A stretch of 21,769 bases of DNA from contig JADNYJ010000522.1 of the NCBI GenBank assembly GCA_015501075.1, positions 1 through 21,769 of the forward strand, written 5' to 3'. The stretch is from Gymnopilus junonius (lineage: Eukaryota; Basidiomycota; Agaricomycetes; Agaricales; Galerinaceae). The translations under genes were made by a program, and so were the position numbers. The notes under the pieces are model-generated. The model had not been told where the DNA came from. It made no database searches and was given only the letters and a program-made list of their open reading frames with translations. Below, in pieces: positions 10,349 to 19,900 of the stretch (positions within the stretch are counted from its first letter, which is position 1; each line of letters opens with the position of its first letter).

Positions 10349-10371
10349 TAGATCTGTCTACATCTACTCCA
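10349..10371. repeat. Target-site duplication of LINE-b, right copy
   Basis: Mate of 3248-3270, 22 of 23 identical, directly after the poly(A) tail. Confidence 0.9.
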
Positions 10372-11375
10372 ACTCTGAAGTTTGCATCATTATGCCTATC
10401 TACATTGATGATATCACCCTTGCTTCAAAATCCCAGTCTGCTATTGAGTCCACCATTGCCCAACTCTCTTCCTACTTCAAATGTCGCAATTTAGGCCCAA
10501 CTCAGTTCCTACTAGGTATTGGCATTGGCAGAGACCGCCCCAAGCACACTATAACACTCCACCAGCGCCAGTTCATCCTGGACATGCTTGAGAAGTATGG
10601 TATGTCTAAATGTCATTCTGTCAAAACCCCTCTTCCTCCCAAGCTCCAACTTTCTCATTCTATGTCCCCTTCCACTCCTGAGGAGGAACAAGAAATAGCA
10701 ACCATTCCTTACCTGTCTGCAGTTGGCTCTCTTCAGTATTTGGCCACCATGACTCGACCTGATATTGCTTACTCTGTGGGCTTTTTGGCTCACTACAACT
10801 CCAATCCTGGTTTCAAGCACTGGCAGGCTCTCAAACACCTGCTTCGCTATATCAAAGGAACTTTGGAGTACAAGCTGACTTACTCTGGCACCAATTCAAT
10901 GTCTGAGCTCTTTGTAATGTACACTGATGCTTCACATGGTGACTGCATTGATTCAGGATGATCAACAGCTGGTTATGTCTCAATCATGGCTGGAGGAGCT
11001 ATCAGTTGGTATTCTAAGTTGCAAACTCTTGTTGCACTTTCCACCACTGAAGCAGAGTACCTTGGAGCAGTTGAAGCTGGTAAAGAGATTGCCTGGTTGA
11101 GGAACATCCTTGGTGAATTTGGTTATTTGGCTACTGGACCTTCAACCCTCAAAATGGACAACCAAAGTGCAATCACAGTTGCAAAGAATCCAGAACATCA
11201 TGGGAGGATGAAGCAACTTGATCTTCGACATTTTTGGCTCAGGGACAAGGTTGAAGAAGGTGTGATTGTTCCAGATTACATTCCAACAGCAGACATGATT
11301 GCAGACTCTTTGACAAAGTCTCTCCCTGCTCCCAAAGTTCACTTTTGCAGAGAATCAATGGGTGTGTTATCTTAG
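10349..11375 (+). pseudogene. copia RT C-terminal half and RNase H
   Basis: The reading resumes as DRSVYIYSNSEVCIIMPIYI and contains YIDDITLAS, the copia RT catalytic box, followed by LGPTQFLLGIGI, QRQFILDMLEKYGMSKC, TPLPPKL, YLSAVGSLQYLATMTRPDIA and HLLRYIKGTLEYKL. RNase H follows: YTDASHGDC, STTEAEYLGAVEAGKEIAWL and KMDNQSAI supply the three expected acidic positions, then FWLRDKVEEGVIVPDYIPTA and DSLTKSLP, the usual copia C-terminus. A single TGA at 10959-10961 interrupts it after DSG, where related elements typically have Arg or similar before STAGYV. The natural stop TAG is at 11373-11375. Apart from that one stop the 340 codons are in one frame, the best-preserved part of the copia element. 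Confidence 0.95.
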
Positions 11376-11456
11376 ATCTTTTCTTGTCTTTTCTTGTCTT
11401 GTTTTTCTCTTTCTTTCTTGTTTGTAGACTTAGAGACATGTTCAGTCATGGGGGTA
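11376..11456 (+). other. copia 3' non-coding leader and polypurine tract
   Basis: A T-rich stretch with repeated TTTTCTTGTC follows the stop codon. CATGGGGGTA (11447-11456) lies immediately before the LTR and is the likely plus-strand primer (polypurine tract), by position and G-run. Confidence 0.65.
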
Positions 11457-11621
11457 TGTTAGAGTGACTCTCACATGATATGTTACATGTCACAGAGTAG
11501 TTACATTGTAGCTAAGTCCTTCTGAAGTCCTTAGTTCTTAACTCTGGACTTCAGGTGAGTAGTACATAGTTTCTCCTTGTATTTAGATAGTTCTTAACTC
11601 TGGACTTCAGTCCTTCTAACA
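11457..11621 (+). repeat. copia 3' LTR (165 bp)
   Basis: It starts TGTTAGA and ends TCTAACA, a perfect 7-bp terminal inverted repeat of the TG...CA type. It follows a polypurine tract directly. Inside, a 23-bp segment (TAGTTCTTAACTCTGGACTTCAG type) occurs twice at 11532-11554 and 11588-11610, 56 bp apart. The LTR is short for the superfamily. The adjoining GTAAC (11622-11626) would be one copy of the 5-bp target duplication; its mate is outside the window, so this cannot be confirmed. Confidence 0.87.
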
Positions 11622-13241
11622 GTAACGGCATCCTGTGCCAATGTCATCAACACATAGCATCGACCAGGCTCAGCCTTGACAGCTGCATCATCACTGATGA
11701 GGCACATATGCCCAGTGATTTGCAAACCAGGATCTCATCTCGAAAGGAAGAGGATCTTGATGTAATAACTCAGCAAATGTCCAAGTCAAAAAAACTGACT
11801 GAAACTTACCAGCTTCATCAGGCTATTTAGAGCATCATCGAGACGAGCCCCAGGCAATTTGTTGATGACCTTGGGGTCGCCTTCCTCCATCTGCATCCCA
11901 GCTACGACATTGTTGCACTCCTTAGCAAATCACCTCTTGGCAGCAGCATCCATCCCAGCAGTGGTGATAGCATACAACTGGCTGAGATTGCTTTCAGGGT
12001 CTTCTAATGAATATAAGGAAAATTTAGTTACAATAAGTTCATAGTACAGTAAAAATCATACCTGGATCCTAGTTGCCTTCAGACCATCCCAATACCTTCT
12101 GCATGGCAATGAAAGAGTTCCAGGAGTTGGGGCTTCAAATACCCTTTGCCGTCGGGTTGAAGCCAGCTGCCTCATAGACTTGCAAGACAGAAAACCCAGT
12201 GTTCTTGGCAATCCGCGCAGCCTCAGCAAAGTACTGCTCACCAAGGCACCACGACATGTCTTTGAAAGCACAAGTGGGTCATCCAGACTTCTTCAGGCAT
12301 TCAGCAGGCTTGTCTACATCCATTTGGTCTTCAGCAGCCCCATTGGGTGCCACAGAACCATTGTTGGAGGTGTCATTGGCTGTGTTATCAGCCCCTTGCT
12401 CATCTTGAACATCTTCCTGCTCCAGTTCTTCATCATTTGCGGGATTGCCAGTCGCACCTCCCTCATCATCGGAGTCATCAGGTTTGTATGATGGGTCATT
12501 TGCATCAGTCGCCGATGACTCTGACCCAGACTCTTCTGTCATTGAACCTTCCTCGTCTTGAGGAATTGCCTTGGCCTTCCCTTTCACCTTGTCCAATTTC
12601 TCGATGACAGGAACATTGATGAATGCATGATTGACTCGTGGATGGGATTGAGCAGAAGTTTTGGCTCACAAAGCCAGTTGATTAGATGGGGGAGGGGAGA
12701 GCAAGTCCAGTTCCAGAGAAGGTGAGTGTTGGTAAATGAACTGTCATGTTGAATATATCATTGGGGAAACCATAGCCGTTTCCTTGCCTTTTTGTGATTC
12801 GGCAGCCCATGCAGTTCAGAAATCACATAGCACAGTGAGCCCCCGCAGAATGTCCTTGAAGTCCTTATCCCTAGGGCCTTTGTAGCTGACGATCCTGTCA
12901 AATTGGTCAGTTTCGCCAGGCTGTGGACCTAAGCTCCAATAATAAGTTGAATGGTTGATTAGGTAGATGTAGCATGGTCCGGTGAAGGGAGGCTCATAGA
13001 TGGAATCAGCCAACTCTAGCCGCAGGAAGTCGGCAGGCTGGACATTATTCAAAACATCAATTGTCTTGCCATGAGTAGTTCCTTTGGGCACCTTTGAGCG
13101 GGAAGTGCAGTGAGATGCACTCTCCGTACTGGCAGTAATGACAGTCATTCTGGAATGTGAAGAGCTGTTAAAAAAATTAGCCATGTTGTTCTTCACAAAA
13201 TAACTACTAGGCATGTGATGTAGTCAACATGGTAGAGCTGA

Positions 13242-13287
13242 GACATAGTCCACGACGTCGTATGAGAGGAGGACACAGTCAACCCTC
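13242..13287. repeat. Intronic repeat, copy in intron 3 of host gene 1
   Basis: It begins GACATAGTC and ends GACACAGTCAACCCTC, with the perfect 10-bp palindrome ACGACGTCGT at its centre. It matches 13441-13484 in most positions. Confidence 0.8.
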
Positions 13288-13440
13288 AGATGCAATGAAA
13301 TAAAAGAGAATTAGACAAAAAAAGACTTACGAAGCTTGTGCATTTGTAGTGGATGCCATGGTAGAGTTTGAAGAACTGGAGAGAAAACATCAGCCACGTC
13401 ATTGTTGACCTACACCTCACACAATGACAGCTAACCATGG

Positions 13441-13484
13441 GACATAGTCAACGACGTCATAAGAGGGGGACATAGTCAACCCTC
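13441..13484. repeat. Intronic repeat, copy in intron 2 of host gene 1
   Basis: GACATAGTCAACGACGTCAT at the left end and GACATAGTCAACCCTC at the right end. Related to 13242-13287. The two introns that carry it are the only long ones (151 and 181 bp) in the gene. Confidence 0.8.
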
Positions 13485-13650
13485 TGGAATGTGTGGTATA
13501 GGATAGGGAGGTGAAGGTTTACTTACTTCATCACCTTGACCTTCTTCTTGGTACTTCTACCAGGGGGGGGACTGTCGTCGGCCTGCGCAGTGAGCATGTT
13601 AGTATGTGAAGCGATGTTATAATAAAGAAACTTACTTTGTGTTTGGCCAT

Positions 13651-13745
13651 TGAGAATAAAGGAATGTATAAGAGAACGAAAGGAATGAAGAAATGAAGGG
13701 AATGAGGGGGAAGAAAGAAAGGGAGAGAGGAAAAGGCCGTAGTTC
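13651..13745 (-). promoter_or_regulatory. Pyrimidine-rich putative core promoter of host gene 1
   Basis: On the minus strand a CT-rich run (CCTCTCTCCCTTTCTTTC at about 13736-13719 and on toward the start codon) immediately precedes the ATG. CT-rich tracts upstream of start codons are common in filamentous fungal promoters. No clear TATA box is seen. Confidence 0.45.
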
Positions 13746-14094
13746 GGATGACCTAAGTAATGTGACTTTCGCACCAGCAAATTGAGTGCCAAGGGTCCAA
13801 GTGATCACTGAGATATTTTGGGTAATAGCGCTGGAGCCCTGAATTACAACCCTGCACTACGGATATCAACTACTAAAAACCACAGAATAGAGGACGAACT
13901 GACCTATATTCAAGGCAATGTCTAAGTCAGATTTCAAGTAAATAAAGTCGTCTGTGTGAACCCCCATAATGCATGACATTGCAATGGAAAAAATATTATA
14001 TCGAATGAACACCATATTGGCAGAAACTTCCTTTTTAGGAAGTACAATATTTCAACCACCCAAGCTATACGTCCCCTTGTAATTATGCAATTCA
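13746..14094. other. Intergenic spacer between host genes 2 and 1
   Basis: No open frame, repeat or RNA structure that I can support. It separates the stop of host gene 2 from the promoter of host gene 1, both on the minus strand. Confidence 0.6.
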
Positions 14095-14786
14095 TTAAAG
14101 GTGAACTGTTGTTTTATTTGAAGAAAGGTGGGAGAAGTCCTTGGTCTCCAGCATTTCTTCGAATGCAGTGGTTATACAATTGGCAAGTGCTTCGTTGTAT
14201 GCTTCAGCCTCCTGCATGAGTTTGTCTTCAAGATGGTCATCATCGACTCCTTCAGCTTTGGATAACTTGCAAAAACCATCACTAGTTTAAGTAGAATAGA
14301 AAATGGTAAGGAAGCTAGAGGTAGAGCTTTGGTTGTGCTGTGCGATATACAATGGAATCATGAAGTAAGAGGCAGGCAAGTTCATCATCGACAAGCTTTT
14401 GAGCTATCGTCTGTGCAATGGTCATATTTCAGAGGTTGCGTGCTTCCATCATGACATTATCCTCTGCATTTAAAGTGAGCTAATGATTAAAAAGACATGG
14501 TGTAACTTATGCTGAGGGGCTGTTCTTGGTGTTCTTGCCATACGAGCAGCTTCTAGACCTTCATAGTCACTGAGTAATCTGCTGCTTGCATCTCTACCAT
14601 CACCAATGAGCACCTTGAAATTTTCACCAGTATGACCAATCTTGATGATATCTTCAAGCTCTGCTTCACCAACCTGTTGCACAGCGGGAAGAGTGAGCTT
14701 TCGCCTTCTGTCAATAGACTCAGCTCTTTAAGTTTCCAGATCTGAGCATCGCGAGCAACAGTTAATTTGGTCTGGAGTGATGCAGG
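14095..14786 (-). pseudogene. Host gene 2: Cef1/CDC5L-like splicing factor remnant, C-terminal part
   Basis: Model: exon 14786-14511, intron 14510-14464 (47 bp), exon 14463-14351, intron 14350-14266, last exon 14265-14095 with TAA. The reading gives RRRKLTLPAVQQVGEAELED, IIKIGHTGENFKVLIGDGRD, LLSDYEGLEAARMARTPRTA, NVMMEARNL, AQKLVDDELACLLLHDSI and EAEAYNEALANCITTAFEEM. From general knowledge these resemble Cef1/CDC5L, a Myb-domain subunit of the Prp19 spliceosome complex (the RRKL.LP, TPRTAPQ and EARNL blocks). Known members have several hundred residues between the EARNL and C-terminal coiled parts, so this copy seems internally shortened. Breaks: TAA at 14730-14728 (likely CAA), TGA at 14431-14429 (likely CGA), and a donor reading ATAAGT at 14510 where GTAAGT restores phase. 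The frame before 14725 is less certain, because an alternative open frame (VARDAQIWKLKEL) overlaps it. Confidence 0.68.
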
Positions 14787-14806
14787 CTGTAGATAATGAG
14801 TAGAAT

Positions 14807-14821
14807 GGTAAGGATTATGAG
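14807..14821. repeat. Target-site duplication of LINE-d, left copy
   Basis: GGTAAGGATTATGAG matches 21161-21174 (GGTAAGATTATGAG) with one base missing. On the minus strand it lies inside an intron of host gene 2. Confidence 0.93.
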
Positions 14822-14956
14822 CCTTTCCCACAGACCACCACCATCGCAAAACGTCGATACCTCGCAAAACCGCAATTTCTCTCAACAACCTGTGATCTGG
14901 TTCTTGGATAGCTGTTTACAGTTATTCGAGTGTGTACGCACCTTTAGTGCAAGTCG
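14822..14956 (+). promoter_or_regulatory. LINE-d 5' UTR / likely internal promoter region
   Basis: The 135 bp before the ORF1 start are shared with LINE-b (3292-3422) and begin CCTTTCCCACAGACCACCACC. Because LINEs are transcribed from their own 5' end, an internal promoter is expected here. No specific promoter motif is evident. Confidence 0.5.
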
Positions 14957-16897
14957 ATGGCTGAGCGATCGTCATCGTCCGTGCCCAAGCGCCCCACCCT
15001 TTCTGCCTCTGGCAGGTGTATTCCACCTGTTGGAGCTTCGAGCTCCAAATCCCCAACCCCTGAGGGTTCTTCATCCTCTCGATCTGTTCGAGAGAGATAC
15101 ACTTCATCCACCCCTGCTCCTCGCGAGCGGGAGGAGGCTGAGTCTCGGTCAGTGATGCACTCGCGGGCCACTACTCCCATTGCTTCGAGGGCTTCATCCC
15201 CCAATGTTTCCATGGGGGAGGATGATGATACCATTCGTTTTCCCCTCCCAAGTGCCTCTCCAGAGCCACAGCCTACTGCCCTTTCCCTCACAGGATCAGA
15301 GGGGGACTGGGTTGCTGTGGTGGAGTCTCTGAAGACCATTGGTTTATTCATGATGACCAACGGCCCTTCTACTTTATCAGGGGCAGACCACTCTGATTAT
15401 GTCGGCCTCTTCACTAGGATTGTGAACTCGGTCAATACTTCCCCTGGGCCAAGGAGGCCATGGGTGTCAGTGCACGATCACCGTCTCTTAGATGGTCGGT
15501 CGTTCGCAACCTTATCGATTCTGATAGTTCCCTAGCAGACCTCATGTATTGAGACCTAGCAAAGACTTGAGGAGGAGCTTCTGCTCCCCCTCCTGAGCCA
15601 TCATCTTCCCAGTCTGCCCCTCCAAAGCAGACTGGCCCCCAGCAGACCCTGAGGAGCCCCCAAGGCTCCCGCTCCTGCCCCTTCTCGTGCTAAGCTTCAG
15701 CCTCGCAAACAAAGGCTAAGCTGGTCCAGTACCAGAGGACGCCCCCTCCAGGGCCCCCTCCCATTCCCCTCTCCTCCCATCCCAAGCACTCCTTTGCCTC
15801 GAAACTCCGGACACCAGTTCCGGGGTCCTCGACCCGCGGGTCACTTACTAATCGCTATTTGAGCATGCAGTCACTCAAATGGCACCACAAACCTGGACCC
15901 GGGCCGCTTCAGGCCAGGCCCAGACCCCGGTCCCGGTCCCTCCAGGGCCTGACTAGACCCTCTACCCCAGCCAAGTCTAAAGGGCTGGACTACGTCATGG
16001 CTGGCCCTATGCACCGCCAAGTTCTCATGGTGTTCAACGACCATGCGCCGATGAACGTCATACTCGCTACGCTGGTTGACGAGATCAACCGGATGATGGC
16101 CCTCGATCGATTCGATATTCGGATCACTTCTGCAGAGCCTGCCTATCGTGGGTGGGCCCTGCACACCAATCACGTACCCATGACTGATGAGCTTATGCTC
16201 CTTCGGGGTGCGATCTATAACGTTGTCCAGGGCACCTCCGATGCTAATAAGGAGTGACACCCTGGGTTGGACTACCAATGTCCAAAGCCTTCCTGAAGGT
16301 TTTGGATGTTCCCTATATATCGGACGTCTTCCAGAGGACTCCCACCACCATCGCCGACATTGAGAGAGCGCTCGAAAGGGCCCCTCTCTTCTCGGGCATT
16401 CCTTTTGTGGGGCATGCCGCCTCATACGTCAATCAGCAAAGAGCTCTAAGTTCGACTGCTACTTTGAGATCTGGGATTCCCAGACTGGATGAACCGCGAA
16501 GATGCTTATCAACAAAGCTTTTCGCTACAAGGACGAGCTGCTTTATGTAAAGCCAGCTGCCACTCGATGAGGTGTCCCCATGTGCCAGGCTGCCAGCCTG
16601 GGGTCATCTCACCAAGGATTGTAGGGCCCACCAGCCCTGTGCGCGGTGTGGCGGGCCTCACGCCACTGATGAGCATCGGCCCTCGCGCCTTGCTGCAACC
16701 GGCCCCGCCGGATTCGGATGGTATGTGCCACCCCACCCAGCGGGTGAGCCATGCCCCCACAAGGCCCGCTGCCCCAACTGCTGGGGTGAGCACCCTGCCA
16801 CAGGATGCAATGCAAGTTCTGGGAACACCGCTTCGATCATGATTGGATCGTTGCCAAATACGCGAGGTACATGATAGATGCACACTCCAGACCTTGA
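14957..16897 (+). pseudogene. LINE-d ORF1 (gag-like, CCHC zinc knuckles), frameshifted
   Basis: The ATG (MAERSSSSVPKRPTLSASG) opens a Ser/Pro-rich N-terminus, followed by EDDDTIRFPLPSASPEPQ and SLTGSEGDWVAVVESLKTIG. After a frame change comes a proline-rich linker, then a central domain (15859-16257) with DYVMAGPMHRQVLMVFNDH and DRFDIRITSAEPAYRGWALH, and SKAFLKVLDVPYI and TTIADIERALERAPLF (16254-16460). The C-terminus (16572-16850) has HLTKDC, CARCGGPHATDEH and CPNCWGEHPATGC, zinc-knuckle motifs of RNA-binding LINE ORF1 proteins; the first is degenerate. TGA codons at 15550-15552 and 15568-15570 replace CGA codons present in LINE-b. The likely terminal stop is TGA at 16895-16897. Several frameshifts mean no intact ORF1 here. 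Confidence 0.88.
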
Positions 16898-16925
16898 TGT
16901 CTAACGTCCCTCCTCTAGCTCGATA

Positions 16926-19900
16926 ATGAGAAGAAAGGAGGACATTAGGATCATTTCGTACAATTGTAACCAGAATTATGGGCATATCGATGTACTACTA
17001 GACCATCTAAAAGATCTTTTGACGTTATTTTCTTGCAAGAGCCACCTTGGCATGAGATACGACGTGCCCCATCTTCGAGAGATCCGAAGGTGAGGCAGTT
17101 ATTGGTGCACCGAACCACCCTGATTGGAAGGTAATGGTTCGGCCTGATCCCACTGGGCTCCGGCCACGCGTTCTGACCTACGTTTCGATGAGGCTGAACC
17201 CCTGGCGCCCTGCCATGCGACGCGATCTTATAGATCACCATGATATCATGGCAGTTTCTCTGTTTACCAGAGACACCATTGTTAATTTACTGAATGTGTA
17301 TTCTGACGACAAGCACACAGCTATCGACTTGCTCACCGAGCAGGCCGACTTTCTCCCAATGTTTCATTACATGGGGGGTGATTTCAACTGTCATTCGAAT
17401 AAGTGGGACCCTGGTGTCCTGCATCATCGGACGACAGCCAATAACCTGCTGAACACGGCAGCTATGCTGGGACTGATGCTTTCTCTCCCAGTCAATCCGG
17501 GTCCCACTCACATCCCTGGTAACCCATCACTACGAGAGTCAGTCATCGACCTCATCTTCGTTCAACCTACCGAGGAGCTGTCTGCAGGCACTCGGCAGGG
17601 GAACTGTGGCGCAGGCCATCGGACCATGTTCCTGGCTTGCTCTATTTCTGTCGCTCCGGGGCAGCACTGTTCCGATGCGCTCACTGCCACCGGATCAATT
17701 GGATGACTTCTTGTTGTCCATCATTGAGAAGCTCAAGGGCATTGATCCCTTGGCGCGATCACTCCCGGATCAGGTGGAGGCTGTGTCTTGGATGTGGCTT
17801 CTGCCTTCTCGGATGCTTGGCAAAAGTATTCCAAGATGATTCATATCTCCCCTCACTCCCGTCCTTGGTGGGATGACTCTGTGAGGATTCCTTCGATGCT
17901 TATCAGCGGATAACTCTCGCGATAACCATAAAATTTTCGCAAAGCTGTTAAAGCTGCTAAACGCAAGTTCTTTGATGAATGCATCACTGAAGTTGCCACT
18001 ACCAACAAGCGCCCCTGGGATCTCATGAACTGGATCCAGCAGCGCAAGTTACCACCCTCCGAGGCTATCCAATTCAACGGACAGCCTTGCCATGATATGC
18101 CCTCCCTTTGGGATGCCCTTCATGGCACGTACAACTCGGCCTCTGACCGAATGTACGACATTAGTGGTCTCACCTCCCTTCCCGATATGGAAGTGCGAGA
18201 GTGGACCGCCTTTTCACTGTTGAATTGAGGGAGGCCTTGGCATCCTGCTCTAACAACTCAGCGCCGGGTCCTGATCATATTAAGTGGTCACACCTTAAGG
18301 CAATTATTCGTGATGAACACTGTCTTCAGGTGTTCGTGCAGTTAGCTAATGCCTGCCTTCGGGTTGGGTATTGGCCGACTCACTTTAAGGAGTCCTTGTC
18401 GGTGATCATTCCAAACCGAACAAGCCCTCATATTCCACGCCTAAGGCTTCAGGCCCATTGTGCTCCTGAACACCCTTGGCAAATTGGTTGAAAAGATGCT
18501 TCCAACCGTATTCAATTCGATGCTGTTAAGCACGATATCTTTCACCCAATCAACTCGGTGGAGTGCGCAGCGCTCCACGAGGATGCGGGCTTGCTCCTCA
18601 GCACCTAGTGCATGCAGGGTGGGCTCGGGCTTAAAGACCAGTGTCATCGCTTCGACGTGGCACAGTTCTTCCCTTCCTCAATCACGAAGTGTTGATTGCG
18701 ATTCTCAGGAAGCAGGGCTTCCCTCCTAACGTGGTGGAATTCTTTTCATCATACCTGGTCGGCCGTTCCACGTCTTACGCTGGAACGGTTTCAATCTGAC
18801 CCCGACAGCTGATGTCGGGGTGGGGCAGGGCTCTGCTTTGTCCCCGTCTCTCGGCACTCTTCCTCGCACCAGTGCTGAAACTTTTCATGCAGAATGAGTC
18901 GGTTCCGAACCACTCTGCTTCTTATGTCGATGATGGCACACTCATTGTGCAGTCAAAGACCTCGATGCCAACTGCATAGCCCTGAAAAGGTCCTATGCAG
19001 TGATCTTGAACTCTTCACAAAGTTCGCCCTGCTCTTGAGCATGACAAGAGGAGTTATTCCATTTTGATCATTCTCATTCTGAGTTCAATCCGTCCATGGA
19101 TCTAGGGTATGCTCCCTACACCGGACAACGTCTGACGCCCAAGCCATTTTGGCGGTACTTGGGTTTCTTCTTTGACCGGAAATTGACATTTCATGAACAT
19201 GTCCGGTACTACTCCACCAAGTCCTTCACCACCGTTAAGGCGATGAGGATGCTTGGTAACTCATCTAGGGGGCTTACGCCCATGCAAAAGGTCTGCTTTA
19301 CAGGTCTTGTGTGTTGCCTATTGCAACATACGGCCTCGACTGTGGTTCTTCCAGGGCGCTAAGTGCCAGGGGACCATCAAACTACTGACCAGCATGCAAT
19401 GCCATGCTGCGCTCTGGATTACTGGTGCATTCCGCACCTCCCCAATGGGGGGATCGAGGCCCTGCTGGCCTGGTCCCTATCAACTTAGTCTTGAAACGTG
19501 CTGCCGCAGTAGGTGTTCTGCATATGGCGGCCCTCTCGGACACTCATCCAGTGCGCTCCTTCTGAGTGCGCCCTTTTCCAAAGGAGGACTCCTCACCCTC
19601 GCTCTGCTGCCTTTATGTCGCCCCACAATGCGCTAAGGTGCGGGGTACTGTTATGGATGTCGACGACATGCTCCATGTAGTCAGCGAGCCTCTGGAGCCT
19701 TTGCTCCAGAGGCTCGTCCAGGAGGGCGATTCCTTGAGTTACATCATGGAATTCGCTTTGATATCACTCCAGCACCCAAGGATAAGGTTGGGCTCTGGCG
19801 CGAATGGTTAGACCGCTTCTGGGAAGCTTCGAAGCGGGAACCGTCCACTCTGGTCTGTGTCGGCGATGGTAGTCACCCCACTGACGGAACAAGCAGGCTA

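Larger units (their letters stand above)
720..11621 (+). mobile_element. Ty1/copia LTR retrotransposon, 5'-truncated, split by LINE insertions
   Basis: Three blocks of a single copia polyprotein occur in the canonical order integrase, reverse transcriptase, RNase H (720-1411, 2641-3270, 10349-11375), followed by a G-run polypurine tract and a 165-bp 3' LTR. The blocks rejoin in sense once LINE-a and LINE-b are removed. Gag, protease, the integrase catalytic core and the 5' LTR are absent, replaced on the left by the AT-rich satellite. The 3' LTR ends inside host gene 1. In-frame stops and at least two frameshifts make it non-autonomous. Own length in the window is about 2.6 kb. Confidence 0.93.
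11622..13650 (-). pseudogene. Host gene 1: uncharacterised multi-exon gene, stop-riddled, cut by copia
   Basis: I do not recognise the family. A consistent phase-matched model is: exon 1 13650-13636 (MAKHK), exon 2 13582-13527, exon 3 13375-13331, exon 4 13149-12062, exon 5 12003-11810, exon 6 from 11755 into the LTR boundary at 11622. Introns are GT-AG, 53, 151, 181, 58 and 54 bp; intron 1 has a TACTAAC branch site. The product starts basic (STKKKVKVM), has a folded-looking region (LELADSIYEPPFTGPCYIYL), an acidic middle at 12596-12310 (EESGSESSATDAND, DDSDDEGG, EEQE-type) and a segment with YFAEAARIAKNTGFSV and SPNSWNSFIAM. In-frame stops: TGA at 12818-12816, 12746-12744, 12668-12666, 12281-12279, 12137-12135, 11932-11930 and 11737-11735, and TAG at 12071-12069. 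All fit C-to-T change. There are no frameshifts. The remainder of the gene should lie beyond the missing 5' LTR. Confidence 0.78.

Noticed and set aside
12180..12607. Plus-strand open frames over 12180-12607.
   Set aside because: They are antisense shadows of the acidic, low-complexity exon of host gene 1, which has matching splice sites and phase on the minus strand.
11622..13650. Reassigned TGA codon (TGA read as Arg or Trp) as an explanation for the open frame through stops.
   Set aside because: The same elements use CGA and TGA interchangeably at matched sites, TAG and TAA stops also occur, and the natural copia and LINE stops are normal. Mutation explains it more simply.
14553..14888. 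Minus-strand 111-codon frame across 14821.
   Set aside because: It runs across the LINE-d 5' junction, so its N-terminal part is antisense LINE 5' UTR. Only the portion before 14806 could be host coding, and a Cef1-compatible frame competes with it.
14944..15360. Long minus-strand frames opposite ORF1 (also 3455-3817 and 15871-16425).
   Set aside because: Antisense to Ser/Pro-rich, GC-rich coding sequence, which often leaves the opposite strand open; no recognisable domain.
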